A stretch of DNA of 35,085 nucleotides, taken from Planctomycetota bacterium. GTDB lineage: Bacteria > Planctomycetota > UBA1135 > UBA2386. How positions within the stretch are numbered: the stretch's first letter is position 1; every line of letters begins with the position of its first letter. The notes under the pieces are model-generated. The model was not told where the DNA came from and searched no databases. It was given only the letters and a program-made list of their open reading frames with translations. The stretch lies in NCBI GenBank assembly GCA_020851075.1, contig JADZDL010000303.1, positions 1 through 35,085 of the forward strand, written 5' to 3'. Shown here piece by piece: positions 25,723 through 32,607 of this stretch. Made by a program: the position numbers and the translations under genes.

Positions 25723-26600
25723 CCTGCAAACAAGCTGCGCAGCCAGGTCCGGTAGCCGCCCCACGTGCGCGCGTGTTTGCGGGCCTCGGCGAGCATCGTG
25801 CGCGCTTCGTCTCGCTTGCCCGCCCGCAGCAGGTCGGCCGCCATCTCGACGCGCACCTCCGCGCGACGGCGACGCACGAGATTCTCGAAGTGCGCCTCGC
25901 CCGCATACGCGGCGCCGACCTTGTCGAGCACCCGATCGACGCCGGATACCAGGTGCGGATTGCAGATCTGGCCGGGGCCGTGCAGACGGTAGAACGTCAA
26001 CGCCTCGGGCAGATAGGCGATCGGCTCGCGCTGCGACAAACGCAGCCACATGTCGTAATCCTCGGTGCCGAACAGTTCGCGCTCGGCATCGAACCCGCCC
26101 ACGGCGAGCACGGCTTCGCGACGCGCCACGACCGAGCTCAACACGATCGGGTTCGAACTCAGCAGCAGCTCCGTCGTCATCACCGTCGGCAGCATCTGCC
26201 GTTCGTTCCGGCGCCGCTCGACCCGGTCCCCGCGCACAAGCCACGCATCCGTGGCAATGCAGGCAGCACCCAGCTCGCGCAGTTGGTCGAGCGATCGTTC
26301 GATCTTGTCGAGCGCGTACCAATCGTCCGCGTCGAGGAACGCAAGATACTCAGTGGTGGCCGCCGCGATGCCGCGGTTGCGAGCCGCACCGGGTCCGGCC
26401 CGCTCCTGCCGGATGCAGGTGACCCCGTTGCGTTCAGCGATCGCCGAGGTGCCGTCAGTCGAACCGTCATCGACAACGATGACCTGCACTGGCAGCACGG
26501 TCTGCTGCTTCAGCGAGTCCAGCGTCACCTGCAGGTAGGCGCCGGCATTGAACGCCGGAATGATCACGGCTACGGAAGCGCTGCGCGTCAAGCAAGCCAC
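25719..26600 (-). CDS. Glycosyltransferase, GT2 family
   Basis: 293 residues, GT-A fold, inverting. SVAVIIPAFNAGAYLQVTLDSL opens the Rossmann-like domain, followed by VIVVDDGSTDGT and GPGAARNRGIA. The metal-binding DxD is FLDADDWYALDKI, and the catalytic-region motif is GTEDYDMWLRLS. The last 60 residues are a helical tail, rich in Arg. GTG at 26600 is the first start; a TTG three codons later is an alternative, and the ribosome site is poor in either case. A 16-base palindrome (26603-26618) lies right before the start. Coupled to the BtpA gene. No membrane helices, so it probably extends a lipid-linked sugar on the cytoplasmic side. Confidence 0.93.
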   Translation of the reverse strand: MACLTRSASVAVIIPAFNAGAYLQVTLDSLKQQTVLPVQVIVVDDGSTDGTSAIAERNGVTCIRQERAGPGAARNRGIAAATTEYLAFLDADDWYALDKIERSLDQLRELGAACIATDAWLVRGDRVERRRNERQMLPTVMTTELLLSSNPIVLSSVVARREAVLAVGGFDAERELFGTEDYDMWLRLSQREPIAYLPEALTFYRLHGPGQICNPHLVSGVDRVLDKVGAAYAGEAHFENLVRRRRAEVRVEMAADLLRAGKRDEARTMLAEARKHARTWGGYRTWLRSLFAG

Positions 26601-26726
26601 CCTCGCGGCACGCCGCGAACGTCACCCAGCCTTTCGATACAACGTCCAGACACAGTAGGAATGAAACCCGGCGGAGGGGCTGCGAACAAGCGGAACACGC
26701 TCCGGTCGACCCGAACCATCGGCATC

Positions 26727-27599
26727 TCACCAGGGCAGTTCGGACGCCGCGAAGTCTTCCTGGATCTGGGTCAACAACTCTTCGACCCGCGTCGGGTCGA
26801 GTCCGATCTGGTCGTAGACCTCGTGATCGAGCTGCGACAGCGTCGTTCCGACGGTCGACGGCGTGCCCGCGCGCCAGGCCAACTGGTCGGCCAGATGGAT
26901 GAGCGAGCTCAGCGACCGGTGGAACGGGTCGCGCGAGGGAGCATGGTGGTAGCGAATCGCAATCGCGAGGTCTTCGGGCAGGAACCACTTGATCGCCAGC
27001 ACCGACCCGACGTCGCTGTGCGTGAAGCCAAAATCCTCCTGTTCGACCTCCGTCTCGGGCCGCTTCTGCTGCACGGACTTGCGCAGCATCGCGAGATACC
27101 GCGGGGCGGCCTTCTCCATGAGGATGATCTTGCCGATGTCATGCAGCAACCCGGCGATGTAGATGTCCTCGGGGTGAGTCGCTGCAAACACCGCCGAACT
27201 GCTACCGAGCACGCGCGCCGCGACCCCGGTGAACACGGCGTGGCGCCAGAAGGCCAGCGGGTCGAAGTGCTGGATCTTCTCCTTGCGCTTGCCGAACACC
27301 GAGAAGACCGCCGCCTTGAGGGCGACCTTCTTGGTCATGTTGAAGCCCATGACCGAGATCGCGAGGCTCACCGACGACACGCGCACCTGCAGGCCGTAGT
27401 AGGCCGAGTTGACGATGCGCAGGATATTCGTCGCGACGGCGGGGTCCTTCGACACCACGTTGGCGACGTCGTCGGCGGACGCGTCGGGGTCCGCGATGAC
27501 ATCGTTCAACTTCAGCAACACCTCCGGCATCGTCGGAAGTTCGATCGTGTTGTTGACGATGCCTAGGATTTGCGTCGATGGTCCGGCAGATTGCGACAT
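26727..27599 (-). CDS. HDOD-domain signalling protein
   Basis: 290 residues. HDOD domains are HD-related helical folds that lack most metal ligands and act in regulation of motility, cell cycle and cyclic-di-GMP-linked paths. LPTMPEVLLKLNDVIADPDAS, then VVSKDPAVATNILRIVNSAYYG, are classic HDOD. GLLHDIGKIIL (H153-D154) preserves an HD pair, and IRYHHAPS and LIHLADQLAWRAG follow. Phosphohydrolase activity is nevertheless doubtful. Start at 27599: GGAG at 27608-27611 with an 8-base spacer; a perfect AGGAGG at 27615-27620 is too far away. The upstream-open frame is not HDOD-like. Lies between the two glycosyltransferase groups, divergent from the Stp1-type gene. Confidence 0.9.
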   Translation of the reverse strand: MSQSAGPSTQILGIVNNTIELPTMPEVLLKLNDVIADPDASADDVANVVSKDPAVATNILRIVNSAYYGLQVRVSSVSLAISVMGFNMTKKVALKAAVFSVFGKRKEKIQHFDPLAFWRHAVFTGVAARVLGSSSAVFAATHPEDIYIAGLLHDIGKIILMEKAAPRYLAMLRKSVQQKRPETEVEQEDFGFTHSDVGSVLAIKWFLPEDLAIAIRYHHAPSRDPFHRSLSSLIHLADQLAWRAGTPSTVGTTLSQLDHEVYDQIGLDPTRVEELLTQIQEDFAASELPW

Positions 27600-27707
27600 G
27601 CGTAGCGCTCCGGACCTCCTATCGGGGTCTGGCAAGACAAGCTTGATGCCAACTCCCGTGCCACCGAACGTTTCCAGAACCGCAGGAACCCTGCCGCGGA
27701 CCGCCTC

Positions 27708-28904
27708 GTGAAAGTGATCTTCTTGTGCCAACGCCTGCCCTGGCCCCCGGACCGCGGGGATCGCATCACCACGTGGCACTTCCGGCAGCACCTGCTCGCC
27801 CGGGGCGCCGAAGTGCACCTAGGCTGTTTCCAGGAGGAAGACCGCGACGCGGAGGGCGTGGCCTTCCTCAAACAACGCTGCGCCAGCGTCGTCGCCCCAA
27901 AGCTGGACCGCCGTGTACAGAAACTCACCAGCCTGCGCGGACTGCTCACCGGCGAAGCGCTGACGCTGCCGTTTTTCCGCCACCGGGAGCTGCACCGCGC
28001 CGTTCGCCAGTGGAGCGAAGCACCGCCGGATCTCGTCTACGTCTACTCGTCGTCGATGGCGCAGTACGCGATGGACACCAAAGCGCATGCGAAGGTCATG
28101 CAGTTTGCCGAACTCGATTCGGACAAGTGGCGTCAATACGCCACCAAGAGTGGCCTGCTCGGGCGGTGGATCTACGGGCGCGAAGCAAAACGCCTGCTCA
28201 CGTTCGAGGCCACGGTCGCGCGCACGTTCTCGAGTTCGCTGGTCGTCAGCGACGTCGAGAAGGAACTCTTCCAGCAGCGCATTCCCGGCGTCGTGCCCGA
28301 GGTCCTGCCAAACGGCGTCGACGTCGAGCACTTCGCCACCGGCGGCGACAGCCAACGCCATGCGCACACCTGTGTGTTCACCGGCGTCATGGACTACGAA
28401 CCCAACATCGACGGCGTGTGCTGGTTCGTCGAGCAGTGTTGGACGAAGATCCGCGCGCAGTTTGCCGACGCCCGCCTGCTCATCGTCGGCAGCAAGCCCA
28501 CCGCAAAGGTGCAGGCGCTGGCCCAGGTGCCTGGCATCACGGTCACGGGGCGTGTGCCAACCACACCGCCTTACTTCGATCAGTCGGCGGTGGCCATCGC
28601 CCCACTTCGTCTCGCGCGCGGCGTGCAGAACAAAGTGCTCGAAGCGCTCAGCATGTCGCTGCCCGTGGTGTCCTCCCCGCAAGCAGCGCAGGGCCTCGGC
28701 GACGTTCCACCAAACATCCTCACGGTCGCCGAGACCGCCGAATCGACCATTCGCGGCGTCTGCGAGCTGTTTGCCGAGCCAGCGCGCGCCCGCGCCATCG
28801 GCACGGCCGCCGGCCAATGGGTGCGCAACACCTGGCGCTGGGAACGTATGTACGACCGCCTCGACACGCTGCTGCTGAAGCTCGGGGTCACGTTCCCCCA
28901 ATAA
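27708..28904 (+). CDS. Sugar transferase of the PEP-CTERM/EpsH1-associated (Stp1) type
   Basis: 398 residues, GT-B fold of the GT4 group. It matches the sugar transferase family found with exosortase/PEP-CTERM systems: MKVIFLCQRLPWPPDRGDRITTW at the N-terminus, LRGLLTGEALTLPFFRHRELH, VYSSSMAQYAM, FAELDSDKWRQYA, LPNGVDVEHFA, CVFTGVMDYEPNIDGVCWF and GVQNKVLEALSMSLPVVSS. That family usually makes the lipid-linked sugar chain of an exopolysaccharide linked to surface sorting. GTG start, no obvious ribosome site. No exosortase or PEP-CTERM tail is seen in this window. Divergent from the HDOD gene across 108 bases; I see no strong promoter there. Confidence 0.9.
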   Translation: MKVIFLCQRLPWPPDRGDRITTWHFRQHLLARGAEVHLGCFQEEDRDAEGVAFLKQRCASVVAPKLDRRVQKLTSLRGLLTGEALTLPFFRHRELHRAVRQWSEAPPDLVYVYSSSMAQYAMDTKAHAKVMQFAELDSDKWRQYATKSGLLGRWIYGREAKRLLTFEATVARTFSSSLVVSDVEKELFQQRIPGVVPEVLPNGVDVEHFATGGDSQRHAHTCVFTGVMDYEPNIDGVCWFVEQCWTKIRAQFADARLLIVGSKPTAKVQALAQVPGITVTGRVPTTPPYFDQSAVAIAPLRLARGVQNKVLEALSMSLPVVSSPQAAQGLGDVPPNILTVAETAESTIRGVCELFAEPARARAIGTAAGQWVRNTWRWERMYDRLDTLLLKLGVTFPQ

Positions 28905-28931
28905 CGAGTCACCCGCTGAGCACGATCCTCG

Positions 28932-30185
28932 CTACTTCGGCGCCGCCGGCACGAGGCGGAAGATCTTGCCGTTCCTGCCACCAAACGCCGTGAACAGCAG
29001 TTCGCCGTCCGGTTCTTCGGCAAAGCTCGACGGCTGCATCGGCATGCGCGCGAGCGTCTGCACGACGTGCTTGCCACCCGCACGATCCTCGCGCACCGAC
29101 CACACCCGGAAGGACATGTAGTCGGCGTAGACGAACGCCCCCTGCAGCCCTTCGATCTTCTTGCCGCGATAGACGTGGCCGCCCGTGATCGACAGGCCCT
29201 GGCTGTGCGGATACTCGGCAACCGGCAGGATCGCATCCTTCGGCGGCGGCGTCTTCTCCTTGCGCAGCGTGAACTCCGCACTCGCCTCCATCGCATTCCA
29301 GCCGTAGTTGCCGCCCTTCACGAGACGATCGACTTCTTCGATGGCGTTCTGGCCCACGTCGCCACACCACAAATCGCCCGTTTCGCGGTCAAACGAGATG
29401 CGCCACGGATTGCGCATACCGAGGCACCAGATCTCGCCGCGCGTCCCTTCTTCACCAACAAACGGGTTGTCCTTCGGAATCGTGTAGGGCTGCTCCTTTG
29501 CAGCCTTGGTTACATCGATGCGCAGGATCTTGCCGAGCAACATCTGCTTGTTCTGCCCATTCAAGTACGGGTCGTTGGCCGCACCGCCGTCGCCAAGTGC
29601 CACATACAGCATGCGATCGGGGCCAAACACGATGGTGCCACCGTTGTGATTGCCAAACGGCTGGAACACTTCGAGAATGCGCAATTCGCTGGCCAGATCG
29701 ACCTGCGGCCGCGCATCACCACTACCCGCTGGCTTGCCATTCACGTGATACCGCGCGATCACCGACTGGCGATTGCTCTTCGCCTTGCGCCCGTCGCCCA
29801 TCACTTCTTCGCGGCGTTCGATGCGCTCCGAGAAGCACAGATAGACAAAGCCATTATCCGCATAGGCCGGATCAAACTGGAAGCCGAGCAGACCTTCCTC
29901 GTTGTGGTCCGTGAACACCTTCTCGCCAAGGTCGAGGAACACTTCGCGATCGGCCTTGCTGCCATCGCGCGGAATGCGCAACACCTGCCCCGGCTTGAGC
30001 ACGACGTAGGCCATCTCGGGATCCGCCGCGGTGAACGCGACGAACAGCGGCCGATCAAAACCGGCCTGCGCCGGGAAGGCTGGCTGGTATTCGATCACGG
30101 GCCCCTGGGGCAATTGGACTTCGTCCTGCGCACAGGACGTGCCAAGGAGAAGGAAGATGGAAGACAACAACGGGAGGCGGCGCAT
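28932..30185 (-). CDS. Secreted PQQ-dependent sugar dehydrogenase (GSDH family)
   Basis: 417 residues from the ATG at 30185. That start gives the signal MRRLPLLSSIFLLLGTSCAQ, possibly a lipoprotein with Cys18, though the lipobox is imperfect. The rest is a six-bladed propeller of the soluble glucose/sorbosone dehydrogenase family: TDHNEEGLLGFQFDPAY, FGNHNGGTIVFGPD (H180, the probable catalytic base), LYVALGDGGAANDP, GEIWCLGMRNPWRISFD and DLWCGDVGQNAIEEVD. These enzymes oxidise sugars in the periplasm with PQQ and calcium. Many members act on other ring alcohols or do not bind PQQ at all, so the substrate stays open. Convergent with the Stp1-type gene (27-base gap). Confidence 0.9.
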   Translation of the reverse strand: MRRLPLLSSIFLLLGTSCAQDEVQLPQGPVIEYQPAFPAQAGFDRPLFVAFTAADPEMAYVVLKPGQVLRIPRDGSKADREVFLDLGEKVFTDHNEEGLLGFQFDPAYADNGFVYLCFSERIERREEVMGDGRKAKSNRQSVIARYHVNGKPAGSGDARPQVDLASELRILEVFQPFGNHNGGTIVFGPDRMLYVALGDGGAANDPYLNGQNKQMLLGKILRIDVTKAAKEQPYTIPKDNPFVGEEGTRGEIWCLGMRNPWRISFDRETGDLWCGDVGQNAIEEVDRLVKGGNYGWNAMEASAEFTLRKEKTPPPKDAILPVAEYPHSQGLSITGGHVYRGKKIEGLQGAFVYADYMSFRVWSVREDRAGGKHVVQTLARMPMQPSSFAEEPDGELLFTAFGGRNGKIFRLVPAAPK

Positions 30186-30301
30186 GCGGGCGGTGATTAC
30201 GGCGGCTGCCGGCAACTTGCACAAGCAGAGTTCCGACGATCCTCGACGTTCTGCCACGGCGGACACTGGCCCCCACCGTCGCGCAGCGCCAAGATGCGCA
30301 C

Positions 30302-31063
30302 ATGCTGCGCATCCACGGACTCCGCAAGGCCTACGGGGCCTTCCAAGCCCTGCACGGACTCGATCTCGAAGTCCACAAGGGTGAGATCATGGCCCTGCTG
30401 GGCCCCAACGGCGCCGGCAAGTCCACGACCGTGAAATGCCTCGTCGGGTTGCTCCAACCGGATGCCGGCACGATCACCGTCGACGGTCTCGACGCGATCC
30501 AGAACCCTACGGCAGTCCGCCGTCGCATCGGCTACCTGCCCGAAGTCGCCCGCCTGCACGAGGCCTTGACGCCGTGGGAATACCTGCTGCTCAAGGGCCG
30601 CTTGTTTGACCTCGCCGACGCGCAGATTCGCGCCACGGGCGAACGCCTGCTCAGTGGCTTTGGCATCCTCGAACGCGGCTACGAGCCGATGGTCGGCTTC
30701 AGCAAGGGAATGCTGCAGAAGGTGTCGCTCTCGGCCGCACTGCTCACCGAGCCGAGCGTGCTCGTCTTCGACGAGCCGCTGTCGGGCCTCGATGTGCAGA
30801 CGACGCTCGTCGTGAAGGAACTCATGCGCGAGTTCGCGCGGCGCGGCGGCGCAGTGCTGCATTGCAGCCACCTGCTCGACGTCGTCGAATCGATCGCGCA
30901 CCGCATCGCCGTTCTCGACCACGGCAAGTTGCTCGCGTGCGGCACGGCCGCGGAACTGCGCACGCAGGCAGGTGCTGGCGCCACGACGCATCTCGACTCG
31001 GTGTTCCGCACGCTGGTGCGTTCGAGTGATCCGGTGGCCACCGCGCAGGCGATTCTGGGGTAG
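30302..31063 (+). CDS. ABC transporter ATP-binding protein, no adjacent permease
   Basis: 253 residues. Walker A GPNGAGKS (34-41), signature FSKGM (133-137), Walker B VLVFDEP (153-159) and H-loop H190 are complete. Belongs to the ABC-2 exporter group, with the long C-terminal part typical of NatA/CcmA-like ATPases. No permease follows: the next gene is on the other strand. It must therefore pair with a permease elsewhere or act in a non-transport role. The last four codons and the stop (AILG-stop) are repeated once immediately after the stop. Confidence 0.92.
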   Translation: MLRIHGLRKAYGAFQALHGLDLEVHKGEIMALLGPNGAGKSTTVKCLVGLLQPDAGTITVDGLDAIQNPTAVRRRIGYLPEVARLHEALTPWEYLLLKGRLFDLADAQIRATGERLLSGFGILERGYEPMVGFSKGMLQKVSLSAALLTEPSVLVFDEPLSGLDVQTTLVVKELMREFARRGGAVLHCSHLLDVVESIAHRIAVLDHGKLLACGTAAELRTQAGAGATTHLDSVFRTLVRSSDPVATAQAILG

Positions 31064-31079
31064 GCCATTCTGGGGTAGG
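31052..31079. repeat. 13-base tandem repeat over a stop codon
   Basis: ATTCTGGGGTAGG occurs at 31052-31064 and again at 31067-31079, a 15-base period that keeps the reading frame. The last coding residues and stop of the ABC ATPase gene are thus present twice. Confidence 0.85.
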
Positions 31080-31130
31080 GGCGGCCTCGCCGCGGAGGAA
31101 CTGCCAAACCGAAGTTGGGCGAAGCAGCCC

Positions 31131-32606
31131 TCAGCGCATCGCGTCCGCGATGCGACGGTGCAGAGCCTGCGCTTCTTCTGCTCCTGGCAACCCGGCAAGC
31201 CACTTCTGCACACCCTCGCGCTGCGCCACCAGATCCTTCGTTTCCGCCGGCATGCCGAGACGCGGCAGCACACGACTTCCGAACACATCCGAGACGAGAG
31301 CTTTACCCTCTGGCAACTCCACCACCCACTGAAACAGCAGAGCGGCGCCTGCGAAGTGATCGTCGACCGGCAACGGCAGTGAAACCTGCAACGTGATGGG
31401 GTGCGTGGACGGCAGCGCAACCAGAGGATGCGCCAACAGCGCGGCATCTCCAGCCATCGTTACCACGGCATCCGGCAGTGGTTCCTCCGCGGCGACAAGC
31501 AGCCAGACCTTCGCCACGTGGGCTTCGCGCAACGTGCCTTGCGTCACGAAGTGGGGATTGCCGACCTGCAACTCCAAGGGGCGCATGCGGCCGCGTTCCA
31601 TGCGCGCGTATTCCAGCGTCGTCGCGGCCCCGAAGCGAAATGAAGGCGAAAAACTGGCGCTCGACTCCAACGTGCTTGGATCGACGAGGCGATAGCGCCG
31701 GCCTGCTACGAACTTGCCCTCGGGCACGTCGACTCGTTGCCACGGCCAACGCGCGCATTCGATCGTGACGGATTCCTGGGTCACCTCGTCGCGCACGAGC
31801 ACCTTGGAGCCACGCCCTTGGCGACAGCGCACTTCGATGCTGCCGTGAACAGGCACGATCTCCGGTTCTCGCAGTTCCCACCAAGGATCGAGGCTCTGGA
31901 TGGCGGCAGCAGAGACATATTCCTCGGTGCACCAGACACCCGGAAACGGCTCGGTGACGCGCAGGACACTCTCCGTGTCGCGCACCTCCGAACTGAGCAG
32001 CGCGGTGTCCTGTCGCGTGCGGACCAACCGGAATCCGCCTTCGTCCTGCAGCAGCCTCACGAACGGCCTGGTCGGGCGCCACCCGTCCACCACCACGGCA
32101 AACTCGCGCGGCAGCGCCCCCATGCCGTCCCACGGCGCCATGTGCACATACCCAGTGCCTTCGTCGAAGCAAAGCAGTCGCTTACCGCCCGCATCGTAGA
32201 CCAGGCGGGACGGATCGCATGCGATGCCAAGCGAGACCTTCTCGCGGAGTTCCACCGCCAGCGGGCTACGCGTGAGATCGAGGCGCAGCAGCATTCCTTC
32301 GCCCGTTGCCGCGATGCGTCCCGCTACGACAAATACGCCTTCGCCAACGTACACGCAGTCACTCGGCACATCGATCGGGACTTTGACGAGAGCGGCATCA
32401 CCACCGGCCCGCGCGTCTTCGAGCACCACTTCGTCGGGAGCAAACGCGTACCAATTCGGGCCGCCCGTGCGCTGCGACAACACGCCGCGTTCGTTGCCCC
32501 ATTCGAAGGGAACGTAGTAGGCGCCGTGTTCGCGAGGCGGCCGCTGTGCGGTTGCACAGACCCCGAGCAAGGCAGAAACCAGGGCCAGCGCGGCCAGGCG
32601 ACGCAC
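31131..32606 (-). CDS. Secreted protein of unknown function
   Basis: 491 residues from GTG at 32606, one base after the stop of the upstream gene; an ATG 33 bases earlier would overlap that gene by 32 bases. The chosen start gives the signal VRRLAALALVSALLGVCATAQ. The mature protein is beta-rich: ADGRI-like turns do not recur regularly, but segments such as GVFVVAGRIAATGEGMLLRLD, GGKRLLCFDEGTGYVHMAP and FRLVRTRQDTALLSSEV suggest propeller-like strands in the first 200 residues. A second all-beta part with VRDEVTQESVTIE and FSPSFRFGAATTLEYARM follows. The C-terminal 40 residues are helical (AETKDLVAQREGVQKWLAGL). No enzyme motif seen. Almost certainly co-transcribed with the RCC1-repeat gene and secreted with it. 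Confidence 0.75.
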   Translation of the reverse strand: MRRLAALALVSALLGVCATAQRPPREHGAYYVPFEWGNERGVLSQRTGGPNWYAFAPDEVVLEDARAGGDAALVKVPIDVPSDCVYVGEGVFVVAGRIAATGEGMLLRLDLTRSPLAVELREKVSLGIACDPSRLVYDAGGKRLLCFDEGTGYVHMAPWDGMGALPREFAVVVDGWRPTRPFVRLLQDEGGFRLVRTRQDTALLSSEVRDTESVLRVTEPFPGVWCTEEYVSAAAIQSLDPWWELREPEIVPVHGSIEVRCRQGRGSKVLVRDEVTQESVTIECARWPWQRVDVPEGKFVAGRRYRLVDPSTLESSASFSPSFRFGAATTLEYARMERGRMRPLELQVGNPHFVTQGTLREAHVAKVWLLVAAEEPLPDAVVTMAGDAALLAHPLVALPSTHPITLQVSLPLPVDDHFAGAALLFQWVVELPEGKALVSDVFGSRVLPRLGMPAETKDLVAQREGVQKWLAGLPGAEEAQALHRRIADAMR

Positions 32607-32607
32607 G

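Noticed and set aside
26603..26618. Hairpin (7-base arms, 2-base centre) before the GT2 start as a translational switch
   Set aside because: The centre is too short for a stable loop without losing pairs, and GC-rich palindromes of this size are expected here. No supporting second structure seen.
25773..27566. A 597-codon open frame on the plus strand opposite the GT2 and HDOD genes
   Set aside because: Same shadow pattern; the opposite strand holds intact family motifs.
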